DNA from: CAYVQF01 sp964454015
Lineage (GTDB): Bacteria > Myxococcota_A > Bradymonadia > UBA4248
Direction of reading: 5' to 3'
Length of the DNA stretch: 54,877 nt
Assembly (NCBI GenBank): GCA_964454015.1
Contig: CAYVQF010000037.1
Span: 1-54,877 of the forward strand
Part shown: positions 9,308-16,458 of the stretch, piece after piece
Position numbering within the stretch: position 1 is the stretch's first letter
Layout of the letters: every line of letters begins with the position of its first letter
Notes under the pieces: model-generated
What the model was told of the DNA's origin: nothing
Database searches by the model: none
What the model saw: only the letters and a program-made list of their open reading frames with translations
Translations under genes and position numbers: made by a program

Positions 9308-11410
9308 TCAGTTGAGGGTGATGCCGCTGAAGGCCTCGCGCACCTGGACCTCGAGGGCGTATTTGCGTTCGCCGAGCTGGACGATTTCGCGGTCGAGCTT
9401 GGAGAGTTCGGCGTCGGTGTCCATGAGTTTTTTGGCGAGCTCGTTGCGAAGAGAGGCGTTGGCTTGGCTCTTGCCGAGGACGTTGATGTTGTTGCGCAGC
9501 TCTTGGGCGCGGGCGTAGAGCTCGCGTTGGCGCTGTTCGACCGTGCGGCGGCGGTGTTCGATGTCGCCGATTTGCCCTTTGAGGGCGATGATGCCTTCGA
9601 GCTGAGCGCGGACGGTGGGGTTGGCGTCGACGTTGTTGATGTAGAGCTGGAGGACGTTCATGGCGCTGGGATCGGCGAGGGCCAGGGTGGTGTCGCGTTT
9701 GCGGCGCTGGGTGACGCTGTGTTTGGTGACCTGGCCGTCGGTGGTGATTTTGACGAAGTAGACGTCACCTTGGGTGAGGTGATCGCCGTCGGGGTCGATA
9801 TCGAAGCCGCGGACTTTGTCGACGCGGGCGTAGAGGGTGAGGGGATCGGGGCGATGGTTGGTGACGGTGAAGTGGGTCTGGCGCAGCTCGTGGGACTCGA
9901 CGGTCATGACGCCGTCCTTGATTTTGACGAGCTTGTTGGCTTCTTGGCTGTGGGCGGTGTCCTGTTCGACGTGGAGGCCCGGTTCGAGGGTGTAGGGGAT
10001 GAAGACGCTCTGGCCCAAGCCGATCTGTTGGGCGATGCCTTCGCCGACGAAGGTGGCGTCTTTGTAGATGGTGAGGGGTCCCTGTTCGAGGACGTAGCCC
10101 GTGTCGTTGGTGAGGCGCACGGCGCGGTAGGGGGTGTTGCGGGCGCGGGCCGAGCCGCCGCTGGGGTCGTAGAGGAGGACGTCTTCGCCGTCGATTTTGG
10201 CGTTGACGATGGGGACCATGGCGCTGCCCTGGTCGGGGATGGTGACGGGGACGAGGACGTCATAGCGGAAGAGGGCGCCGACTTGTTCACCCGTGGCGCC
10301 GCTGTCGAGGGTGGAGACCATGAGGTCGGCGCTCATGGTGGGTGGGGGTGGGGCTGGGGCCATGGCTCGGTCGGCGAGGCGCTCATTCTCGGCGTAGTCG
10401 GGGGCCGGGCGGGCGCGACCGCTGGCAGGGGCGCGGTCGGCGCTCTTGGCTTGGGGGGCGGGGGCGGTCACGACGGGCGATGCTTCGGCGGGGGCTTGGA
10501 AGGCGGCGAGGGCTTGCGGTGGGGTTTCGGTGCGGGCGCTGTAGGTGCGATGGGTGAGGTCGGCGCGGTAGGGCAGGCGGGGAGAGTGGAGATCGACGAC
10601 GAAAGAGATGGGGGTGCCTGCGGTGAGGCTGAGGGAGACATCGGACCAGGCTTCGCCCGAGAGGTTATCGACCACGGCCCAGCCCTGGAGGTGGGTGTCG
10701 CCTTTGGCGTCGAAGACGATGCGGTAGGCGGGTTTCCAAGTGGGCATGGCGACGACGTAGCTCATCAAGACCTGGTGTTTGCCGTCGTCGGGAAAGCGGA
10801 CGACGAGCTCCGTGGGTTTCCAGGCGCCTTCTCCGAGGGCGACGTCGAGGACTTTTTCCAGGCCAACGGAGAGGGTGCGATCGTGGAGGTCGATGCGGGT
10901 GATGGCGTTGAGGTCGACGGGGACGATTTGTTGGTTGGCCGTGAGGAGGGAGACGCGCCAGGCGTCGACGCCGTCGTTGGTGGTGTAGCGTTCGGTGCCG
11001 ACGATGCGGCCAGCGGCGCTGCCTTTGCTATGGGCGAGACGGACGTCGGAGCCGCGGAAGGCGTCGAGGACGCCGAGGAGGCCGCCAGCGGAGCGGAGTT
11101 GGTTGGGGAGCTCACCCAAGACCATGGCGGAGCTCTTCTCGACGGGGAGGGAGATGCTGACGGGTTTGGCGCCTGGCTCGAGGTCGAGCACGGTGAGGGA
11201 CATGAGCATGTCGTTGATCTGATCCGTGCGGACGCGGAGCTTGAGCTCTTGGCCGGTGAAGGTGCCGTGTCGCTCGAAGTAGCCGACGCCGTTCTGGTAG
11301 AGGACGACCTTGGTGACTTGGAGCTCGTCGCGCTGGAGGTTGGCGCCGCCACAGGCCGCGAGGGCGGTGAGGGCGAGGAGGGGGATGAGTGAGAGGCCAA
11401 GGCGCTGCAT
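9308..11410 (-). CDS. DUF4139 (MuiA-like) lipoprotein
   Basis: This 700-aa protein has a lipoprotein signal (TALAACGGA, lipobox LAAC). The DUF4139 beta-rich domain is recognisable by PTWKPAYRIVF, LQGWAVVDNLSGEAWSDV and LSLTAGTPISFVVDLHSP. A Pro/Ala-rich low-complexity stretch (about residues 305-355) interrupts it. The last 120 residues are a charged coiled coil ('RRRTVEQRQRELYARAQELR'). The family includes mucoidy-inhibitor-like proteins; no enzymatic role is known to me. The ATG has AGGAG 7 nt upstream. The gene is convergent with the DUF4105 gene (174-bp gap, nothing clear in it) and divergent from efp. Confidence 0.75.
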   Translation of the reverse strand: MQRLGLSLIPLLALTALAACGGANLQRDELQVTKVVLYQNGVGYFERHGTFTGQELKLRVRTDQINDMLMSLTVLDLEPGAKPVSISLPVEKSSAMVLGELPNQLRSAGGLLGVLDAFRGSDVRLAHSKGSAAGRIVGTERYTTNDGVDAWRVSLLTANQQIVPVDLNAITRIDLHDRTLSVGLEKVLDVALGEGAWKPTELVVRFPDDGKHQVLMSYVVAMPTWKPAYRIVFDAKGDTHLQGWAVVDNLSGEAWSDVSLSLTAGTPISFVVDLHSPRLPYRADLTHRTYSARTETPPQALAAFQAPAEASPVVTAPAPQAKSADRAPASGRARPAPDYAENERLADRAMAPAPPPPTMSADLMVSTLDSGATGEQVGALFRYDVLVPVTIPDQGSAMVPIVNAKIDGEDVLLYDPSGGSARARNTPYRAVRLTNDTGYVLEQGPLTIYKDATFVGEGIAQQIGLGQSVFIPYTLEPGLHVEQDTAHSQEANKLVKIKDGVMTVESHELRQTHFTVTNHRPDPLTLYARVDKVRGFDIDPDGDHLTQGDVYFVKITTDGQVTKHSVTQRRKRDTTLALADPSAMNVLQLYINNVDANPTVRAQLEGIIALKGQIGDIEHRRRTVEQRQRELYARAQELRNNINVLGKSQANASLRNELAKKLMDTDAELSKLDREIVQLGERKYALEVQVREAFSGITLN

Positions 11411-11598
11411 GGGAATCTCCTGTGAAGGCGTTGGGTTGGGACACAGCAGGGGGCGGCGTCGGCGCGTGCGAGTGGAGCGCGTGCGGGGAGGAAACGCCGC
11501 TGGGCTCGGCGACTTTCAGGCGTGGGGTGCGAAAGTGGTGGCAGGTTGGGTGGTCGCGAGTGCTGTGGGCTTGAGGCGCGGCGGCGCAGCGTGTAAGA

Positions 11599-11633
11599 GG
11601 CACGGGGGGGCTTTTCATTTTTTCCCCGTAGCC
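11599..11633 (+). promoter_or_regulatory. Stem-loop in the efp leader
   Basis: GGCACGGGG (11599-11607) can pair with CCCCGTaGCC (11624-11633, one bulged A) around a T-rich loop. It lies about 50 nt upstream of the efp start in an otherwise unremarkable 274-bp divergent intergenic region. It could be an attenuator or simple leader structure; no known riboswitch class is recognised. Confidence 0.25.
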
Positions 11634-11684
11634 TTTAGAGTGAGAGGCGCTCGTGGAGCGTTGAAGACAGCGTGAGGAGCATAG

Positions 11685-12251
11685 ATGGCGACGACGAGTG
11701 ATTTGAAGAAGGGCTTGCGGATCCAGATCGATGGTGATCCTTACACGGTGTTGGAGGTGACCTCGCAGTCGCCTTCGGCGCGGGGTGCGGCGACGCTGGT
11801 GAAGACCAAGCTGCGCAACATTCGCAGTGGGCAACTGCTGCAGAAGACGTTCAAGTCTGGGGAGCGCATCATCTTGCCGGATTTCGAGATTCGGCCGGTG
11901 CAATATCTCTACCACGAGAACGGTGAGCACTATCACTTCATGGACCAGTCGAGCTACGAGCAGTTCAGCATGGGGCGAGAGGAGATCGAGACCGAGCTGG
12001 GCTACATCAGGGAGAATGATGAGGTGCGGGTGCTGTTGCACGACGGCAAGCCCATCGGTTTGGAGATTCCGAACACGGTGATTTTGGAGGTGGTCGATTG
12101 TGATCCGGCGCTCAAAGGCGATACGGTGACGGCGGTGACCAAGACGGCCGTGATGGAGACGGGGCTCGAGATCCAGGTGCCTCTCTTCGTGGAGAAGGGG
12201 GCGAAGCTGGTGGTGGACACGCGCGAAGCGCGTTATGTGCGCCGGGCGTGA
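11685..12251 (+). CDS. efp: Elongation factor P with Arg loop tip (EfpL/YeiP-like)
   Basis: This 188-aa, three-domain EF-P binds stalled ribosomes between P and E sites and promotes peptide-bond formation at proline stretches. The domain I loop reads SQSPSARGAATLVK, with R33 at the tip where classical E. coli EF-P has the modified K34. The same SPTARGAATL loop with R33 is found in E. coli YeiP (EfpL), so the protein most resembles that subfamily by loop. The rest (VQYLYHENGEHYHFMD, TGLEIQVPLFV) is normal EF-P. The ATG has GAGGAG upstream. No EpmA/EpmB or EarP modification gene is in the window. Confidence 0.92.
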   Translation: MATTSDLKKGLRIQIDGDPYTVLEVTSQSPSARGAATLVKTKLRNIRSGQLLQKTFKSGERIILPDFEIRPVQYLYHENGEHYHFMDQSSYEQFSMGREEIETELGYIRENDEVRVLLHDGKPIGLEIPNTVILEVVDCDPALKGDTVTAVTKTAVMETGLEIQVPLFVEKGAKLVVDTREARYVRRA

Positions 12252-12324
12252 GTTTGGGGCGTGGCGCCCACCGCAGGTGAAGAGACGAGGCACGCGCACC
12301 CCTTGGGCGCGGTGGAGGGCGACG

Positions 12325-13029
12325 ATGAGCGATGAAGCGCAAGGCGAGAGCAGACCTGTCAAAGCGGTGACGGTGACGGAAGTGCAAGAGGCGCCGCTGG
12401 TCTTGAGTGACAGCGGTGGTTTGCAGATCAACTACACGAGCCCGGGTGGTCAGAGCGCCGTGCGTTGGGGTCGCTTCGTGCGGCGGCTGCTCATGGTCTT
12501 GGTGCGGCCTGGCGCCTTCTGGGAGCGGACCCGGAGCGCCGAGGTGAGTGTGAGCGAGTTGATGTGGCCGCACGTCATTTTGTTGGTTGGCTTGCGGGCC
12601 TTGGCCGGTTTCGTGGGTCAGCTCTGGCGTGGCGCGGGTTTTTGGGCGTCTTTCGCGAATTTTGCGTCGAGCTTCGTGAGCTGGTTTGCCTTGGTGTGGG
12701 TCTTTGCGGTGGTGGTGGGTTCCATCGCGACGGCTCGGGGTGGGAAGCTGGCGGCGCAGGACCCGGTGCGCTTTGCGGCCTTCGGTTTGACGCCGCTCTT
12801 CGCGGTGGGGATGTTGGCGGCCATTCCGCTGCCCTATGTGGCGCCCATCGCTGAGCTCATCGCCATGCCCTATACTTTCCATGTGCTTGGTCTTGGCGCG
12901 GTGCCGATGCTGGGCTTGCCGGTGCAGAAGGCGCCGAGTTTCGTTGGGCTGACCTGCGGGTTGCTGTTGATCCTGTGGGGCATCATGCCAACGCTGGTGC
13001 CGCTGGTGGTGGGTGTGCTGACGCGCTGA
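12325..13029 (+). CDS. Yip1-family membrane protein
   Basis: This 234-aa protein has a soluble N-terminus (about 75 residues) followed by about five hydrophobic helices (residues 75-234). The pattern PGAFWERTRS, then helices with polar breaks (WPHVILLVGLRALAGFVGQ; LTPLFAVGMLAAIPLPYVAP), resembles the Yip1 domain of bacterial membrane proteins. Its function is unknown. ATG 12325 is preceded by GGTGGAGG; an in-frame upstream extension lacks such a site. It lies 73 bp after efp and 62 bp before the stator-like genes, probably in the same transcript. Confidence 0.6.
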   Translation: MSDEAQGESRPVKAVTVTEVQEAPLVLSDSGGLQINYTSPGGQSAVRWGRFVRRLLMVLVRPGAFWERTRSAEVSVSELMWPHVILLVGLRALAGFVGQLWRGAGFWASFANFASSFVSWFALVWVFAVVVGSIATARGGKLAAQDPVRFAAFGLTPLFAVGMLAAIPLPYVAPIAELIAMPYTFHVLGLGAVPMLGLPVQKAPSFVGLTCGLLLILWGIMPTLVPLVVGVLTR

Positions 13030-13091
13030 GGGGGCGCCCGAAGCTGTGCCGAGTGTTTTTCATGGGCGCCGTGGCGCCAGAGGAGAGGGTC

Positions 13092-13511
13092 GTGACGCAG
13101 AAGAAGACGCAAGGGAAGCATCGATTCGGTTCGATGGGGGTGTTGGGGCTGATCATCGCCGTGGTGTTGGCGTTGGGTTATTTCATGAAGGACTGCATGC
13201 CCAACATGGGGATCGGCAAGAAGGTGAGCAGCGAGGAGAGCAGCGCGCCGCCGGCGGCGAAGGACGCGGCGCAGGGCGAAGGGTCAGCGGGGGTGAAGGT
13301 GGTGCCCGTGGTGGTCAAAGGCGAGAGCTGTCAGGTGGCAGGTGATGCGGTAGCTCCCTGCCTCGAGGTCTGTGCGACGCTGATGGCGAAGGAGGCGCGG
13401 ACGACCCGGATTGAGGTCAATAGCGTGCAAGGGGCGCACGGGGTGACGGAGGCGTTGAAGGCTTGTTTGGTCGAGGGGGGCTTCAAAGAGGTCACGGTGC
13501 GTTCGAATTAG
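13092..13511 (+). CDS. Small single-TM protein with ExbD/TolR-like periplasmic domain
   Basis: This 139-aa protein has one transmembrane helix (about residues 15-30, VLGLIIAVVLALGYF), a Ser/Ala/Pro linker, and a C-terminal domain of about 65 residues. The pattern VVVKGESCQVAG, then a helix, RTTRIEVNSVQGAHG, a helix and GGFKEVTV resembles the alternating strand-helix layout of the periplasmic ExbD/TolR domain. Three cysteines (CQVAG, PCLEVC) may form disulfides. Unlike ExbD its helix has no Asp. The GTG start at 13092 has AGGAG 6 nt upstream; an ATG ten codons earlier has no ribosome site. It directly precedes the ExbB-like gene. The similarity is by eye only. Confidence 0.5.
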   Translation: MTQKKTQGKHRFGSMGVLGLIIAVVLALGYFMKDCMPNMGIGKKVSSEESSAPPAAKDAAQGEGSAGVKVVPVVVKGESCQVAGDAVAPCLEVCATLMAKEARTTRIEVNSVQGAHGVTEALKACLVEGGFKEVTVRSN

Positions 13512-13559
13512 TGAGGGCGCGCTCTGGGGGCGTGGCCGAGACGGCGAGTGGATGGTGCC

Positions 13560-14453
13560 ATGTTTTTTCGCGCCTTGTTCGATCCTTTCAGTCTCTTGGT
13601 GCTGATCGTCATTGCGGGGATGGTCGGTGTGGCCTTGGTGTGGTACCGGCTGGGGCAACAGCATTTGCTGGAGCTGGTGGGTGGGCTCAAGACGTTGCGG
13701 CGCTTTGCGCGGGATCTTTTTCCGAGTCACCCCGTGCGTCGTCGCTTGGAGTCGGCGCCGGTGGTGGAGCTTTCTTTGGAAGAGATTTCCAAGATCATGA
13801 GTGGAGACGAGGAGGTGGAGCCGGCGTCGCAGGGCTTGATTCGGCTCCAGGATCGCCTGGCGTGGATCGAGCGCTTCAGTCAATATGCGATACACATTGG
13901 TATTTTGGGGACGGTCTTTGCGTTGGTGACCTCGGATCCGACGGACATGGCTTCTTTTCGGGCGCGTCTGCCCTTGGCCTTGGGGACGACCTTCTGGGGC
14001 TTGGTGGGGGCCTTGGTCTTGTCGACCCTGGCCGGGATGGCTGAGAGTGTGCTGGACCGGGCGCGTCATGCCGTGCGGCGGGCTTTGCTCGACGCGATAG
14101 ATCGGGCGCCCGATGCGCCGCCGCTCCCGGTGCCGAGTGTGTCGCTGGTGTTGGCGGCGCCTCCAGCGGAAGAGGGCGCGAGCCTGGCCGCCCCGACGCC
14201 GGTATCGGCGTCGGGGCGGCCAGGCTCGCGGCCGGATTTTTCGGCCATGTTGCCCGGGCTGCGGCCGCCGCGGCGGCCGGTGCCACCCGCGGGCGGGGAT
14301 GATGCTTCCGCGGAGAGCGAGGCGGCGCCAGAGGTCGTGGCGGACTCGCCAGAGGCGTCCCCGGAGCATGCAGCCGCGCCAGAGGTCGTGGCGGACTCGC
14401 CAGAGGCGTCCCCGGAGGTGTCGCGCGCCGCCGAGGAGAGGCAGCTCTCATGA
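13560..14453 (+). CDS. MotA/TolQ/ExbB-like proton-channel protein
   Basis: This 297-aa protein has a first membrane helix near the N-terminus (FSLLVLIVIAGMVGVALVW), a cytoplasmic stretch, and two further helices. HIGILGTVFALVT and LALGTTFWGLVGALVLSTLAG correspond to the conserved GLLGTV and AL-TT-GL motifs of ExbB/TolQ/MotA. The C-terminal 90 residues are Pro/Ala-rich and contain two unusual DNA elements listed separately (a 25-bp palindrome and a 42-bp direct repeat). Start: ATG 13560 rather than the GTG at 13548; neither has a strong ribosome site. The stop overlaps the next start (ATGA), so it is coupled to the ExbD-like partner. Confidence 0.7.
   Translation: MFFRALFDPFSLLVLIVIAGMVGVALVWYRLGQQHLLELVGGLKTLRRFARDLFPSHPVRRRLESAPVVELSLEEISKIMSGDEEVEPASQGLIRLQDRLAWIERFSQYAIHIGILGTVFALVTSDPTDMASFRARLPLALGTTFWGLVGALVLSTLAGMAESVLDRARHAVRRALLDAIDRAPDAPPLPVPSVSLVLAAPPAEEGASLAAPTPVSASGRPGSRPDFSAMLPGLRPPRRPVPPAGGDDASAESEAAPEVVADSPEASPEHAAAPEVVADSPEASPEVSRAAEERQLS
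14177..14230. repeat. Perfect 25-bp palindrome inside a coding sequence
   Basis: Arms 14177-14201 and 14206-14230 are exact reverse complements around a 4-nt loop (GTAT). It lies within the low-complexity C-terminal region of the ExbB-like gene and encodes roughly ASLAAPTPVSASGRPGS in frame. This looks like an inserted palindromic element similar in kind to REP or in-gene palindromic elements. I saw no second copy in the window, but I could not search exhaustively. Confidence 0.9.
14325..14417. repeat. 42-bp direct repeat, period 51 bp
   Basis: The 42-bp sequence at 14325-14366 recurs exactly at 14376-14417. Each copy encodes APEVVADSPEASPE in the ExbB-like protein, separated by three different codons. 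It suggests recent slippage expansion in the disordered tail. Confidence 0.9.
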
Positions 14454-15256
14454 GGCGGCCCAAGCGCAGGCTCGATATGTTGCCGCTCCTGGATGTCTTC
14501 ATGGTGGTCCTCTTCGTTTTCGCCACCATCCAGGAGAGCCAGATCGAGGAGAGCGCGACCGTGTCCCAGAGCCTGGCCCGGGAGCTGGACGAGGCCGAGG
14601 CGCACTTGGAGGGGCTGCGGCGAGAGGCGGCTTCGTTGCGCCAAGAGCTGAGCTCGGCGGCTGCGGATCAGCGCCAGCACCGGCTTATGCGGGCTGAAGT
14701 GGCCTTGGCGCAGGAGGAGAGCCGGTCGCAGCGCTTGCAGGATGAGCTGACCCAGAGTCGACACTTGGTGAGCCAGGCCTTGGATGAGCGCGATGTGGCG
14801 CGGGCGCAAGCGGAGCAGGTCATGTCCAAGCTGCGGGCCGTGAAGATCCAGAACTTCGGCAGCGCGGATCAGGCCAAGCAGGCCGAGGTCTTGGAGCGTC
14901 TCCTGGACCAGCACTCGGTCTTCGAGATCGAAGTGCGGGGGATCATGGACGAAGAGGAAGGCGTGATCAACCTCTGCTGCTACCGCGACAACCCTCTGGC
15001 GGAGCATTGGAGCAGTTGTGGACGTATCCCAGCCCGTCCGGAGGCGCGGCGGATGTGGTTTCAGGACGGCGCCGCTGGTTTGCTCAATGCGCTGCGTCGG
15101 ACCAAAGGGGGCAACGCCCTGACCATCATCCGTCACGACGCCAAGACCAGTCATCAGATTGGGATGCACATGGAGGAGGCCATCCGCAGCCTGGTCCCGG
15201 AGCAGCGGGTCTATAACGAGGGCATTTCGCCGTTGGATATCGCTTGCCCTGACTAG
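14450..15256 (+). CDS. ExbD/TolR/MotB-like stator partner with long coiled coil
   Basis: In this 268-aa protein, an N-terminal basic stretch leads into DMLPLLDVFMVVLFVFATIQ. This matches the ExbD motif (TPFIDVMLVLL), with D15 at the position of the ion-carrying aspartate (ExbD D25, TolR D23). A predicted coiled coil follows at about residues 35-130, rich in Glu, Arg and Gln. The C-terminal domain (about 140-268) is unlike the usual ExbD domain and has Cys pairs (NLCCYRDNP, WSSCG, IACPD). The start overlaps the ExbB-like stop. Family placement is firm for the helix only; the periplasmic partner is unassigned. Confidence 0.7.
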   Translation: MRRPKRRLDMLPLLDVFMVVLFVFATIQESQIEESATVSQSLARELDEAEAHLEGLRREAASLRQELSSAAADQRQHRLMRAEVALAQEESRSQRLQDELTQSRHLVSQALDERDVARAQAEQVMSKLRAVKIQNFGSADQAKQAEVLERLLDQHSVFEIEVRGIMDEEEGVINLCCYRDNPLAEHWSSCGRIPARPEARRMWFQDGAAGLLNALRRTKGGNALTIIRHDAKTSHQIGMHMEEAIRSLVPEQRVYNEGISPLDIACPD

Positions 15257-15326
15257 GTGTGCGCCGTGGTCCGGGTGGAGAATGCTGGCGTTGGTGCGCG
15301 TTGAGAGGGTGAAGGTGCTTTCGTTG

Positions 15327-15355
15327 TTGACCTCTCGTGGCGGATGCACTATAGG
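15327..15355 (+). promoter_or_regulatory. Sigma-70 type promoter of the acidic lipoprotein gene
   Basis: TTGACC (15327-15332), a 17-bp spacer and TATAGG (15350-15355) form a good housekeeping promoter. Transcription would begin near 15362, giving a leader of about 70 nt before the ATG at 15435. Confidence 0.6.
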
Positions 15356-15434
15356 CGTCTGCCGTTTCGGGGCGATCTCGGTGGGTCGCTCGCAACTATC
15401 GTTTGGAGCCGAGAGGCCCTAGGGAGATTGAGTC

Positions 15435-15680
15435 ATGAAAAACTGGATGGCGATGTTGGTGGCGATGTTGGTGGCTTTGGCGCTGGTGGCTTGCGGTGGT
15501 CCTGCTGACGTGCAGACCGATCCCACTGAAGGTGCCGTAGAAGCGCCGGCCGTGGTGGAAGAGGAAGCGGCTGAAGAGACCGAAGAAGCCGTCGAAGCGA
15601 CCGAGGAAGAGGGCGTCGAAGGCGCCACGGCCGTCGAGACGAACGACGCCGATGCCGAGACGGAAGAAGACGCTGAGTAA
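15435..15680 (+). CDS. Small acidic lipoprotein
   Basis: This 81-aa protein has a signal peptide of about 19 residues ending in the lipobox LVAC. The remainder is almost entirely Glu, Ala, Val and Thr (EEEAAEETEEAVEATEEEG), so it is disordered and strongly acidic. It has a convincing own promoter and a region of three hairpins after its stop. No family is recognised; abundant acidic lipoproteins of this kind may bind cations or act as spacers, which is speculative. Confidence 0.75.
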   Translation: MKNWMAMLVAMLVALALVACGGPADVQTDPTEGAVEAPAVVEEEAAEETEEAVEATEEEGVEGATAVETNDADAETEEDAE

Positions 15681-15688
15681 GCTCGGGT

Positions 15689-15755
15689 TTGGGGCGCGCC
15701 GATAGCGCGACCCCAATGCCGCCCTTTTTGCGGCAGGTGGGCCACCCAGTGGCCC
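15689..15755. terminator. Three consecutive hairpins between convergent genes
   Basis: First, TTGGGGCGCGC/GCGCGaCCCCAA (15689-15716, loop CGATA, one bulged A). Second, TGCCGC/GCGGCA around CCTTTTT (15717-15735). Third, GGGCCAC/GTGGCCC around CCA (15739-15755). They fill the gap between the lipoprotein and the convergent yqeY gene and probably stop transcription in both directions, although none has a terminal U tract. Confidence 0.5.
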
Positions 15756-15774
15756 CCGAACAGAGGTTGCGCTC

Positions 15775-16221
15775 TCAGTCGCCCAGCGCGGCGTCGACCA
15801 GAGGGCGCACGGCGTTGCCAGGGAAGCGGCCTTTGATGCGGGGCATCAAGCTCTTCATGACCAGGCCGATGTCCTTCTTCGAGGTGGCGCCACATTCGGC
15901 GACGATCTCGGCGACGATGGCGGCGACCGCTTCTGGGGTGAGTTGTTGAGGCAGGTAGGTCTCGATGACGCTCAGCTCAAAGCGCTCGGCGTCGACCAGG
16001 TCTTGGCGCGCGGCTTTTTCGTAGGCTTCGATGCTCTCGCGGCGGCGCTTGGCTTCACGGACCATGATGTCCAGCGCCTCTTCGTCGGTGAGGGGGCGAC
16101 GCTGCTCTTTTTCCTGATTCTTCAACGCGTTGACGAGGAGCCTGAGGGCGCCCAAGCGCTCGCTGTCGCGGGCTTTCATGGCGCTTTTGACTTCGTCCTG
16201 TAGCTGTTCCAAGAGTGACAT
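15775..16221 (-). CDS. yqeY: GatB/YqeY domain protein
   Basis: This 148-aa protein is all-helical (MSLLEQLQDEVKSAMKARDS, ETYLPQQLTPEAVAAIV, DIGLVMKSLMPRIKGR) and of the usual length for stand-alone YqeY. It is related to the tRNA-binding tail domain of GatB amidotransferase; its cellular role is not well defined. ATG 16221 has GGGAG 5 nt upstream; the long upstream open frame is not part of the gene. It is divergent from eutB across a 237-bp gap in which I see no B12 riboswitch box or other clear regulatory element. Confidence 0.9.
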   Translation of the reverse strand: MSLLEQLQDEVKSAMKARDSERLGALRLLVNALKNQEKEQRRPLTDEEALDIMVREAKRRRESIEAYEKAARQDLVDAERFELSVIETYLPQQLTPEAVAAIVAEIVAECGATSKKDIGLVMKSLMPRIKGRFPGNAVRPLVDAALGD

Positions 16222-16458
16222 GCTTGCTCCCTTTCGTTGATGGGGTCCGAGGACCCGCGGCCGTAGCTGGCGCAGTGTCTTCACTGCGAGCGCAGGGCGC
16301 AAGGGGGCCGTGGGTGACGGCAGGCTTTGGGGCGGCCGCCAGCCCGCCTCGGGCGCGGCGTGGTGCCCTTGAGGCGGAAAGGCAAATGCGCTATGCATAG
16401 GGGCGCGTGCGCGGCAGGCGCGGCGTTTGGGGTGAAGTCTTTGCGGCGATGAGGATTC

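Noticed and set aside
9299..11392. A 697-codon open frame antisense to the DUF4139 gene
   Set aside because: Its composition (Gly/Val/Asp/Glu-rich, no motifs) is the mirror of a GC-rich coding strand, while the minus-strand protein has a signal peptide, ribosome site and recognisable domain.
16222..16458. Cobalamin riboswitch or two-component terminator structure upstream of eutB
   Set aside because: No B12-box-like sequence or EutV-type paired hairpins could be recognised on either strand.
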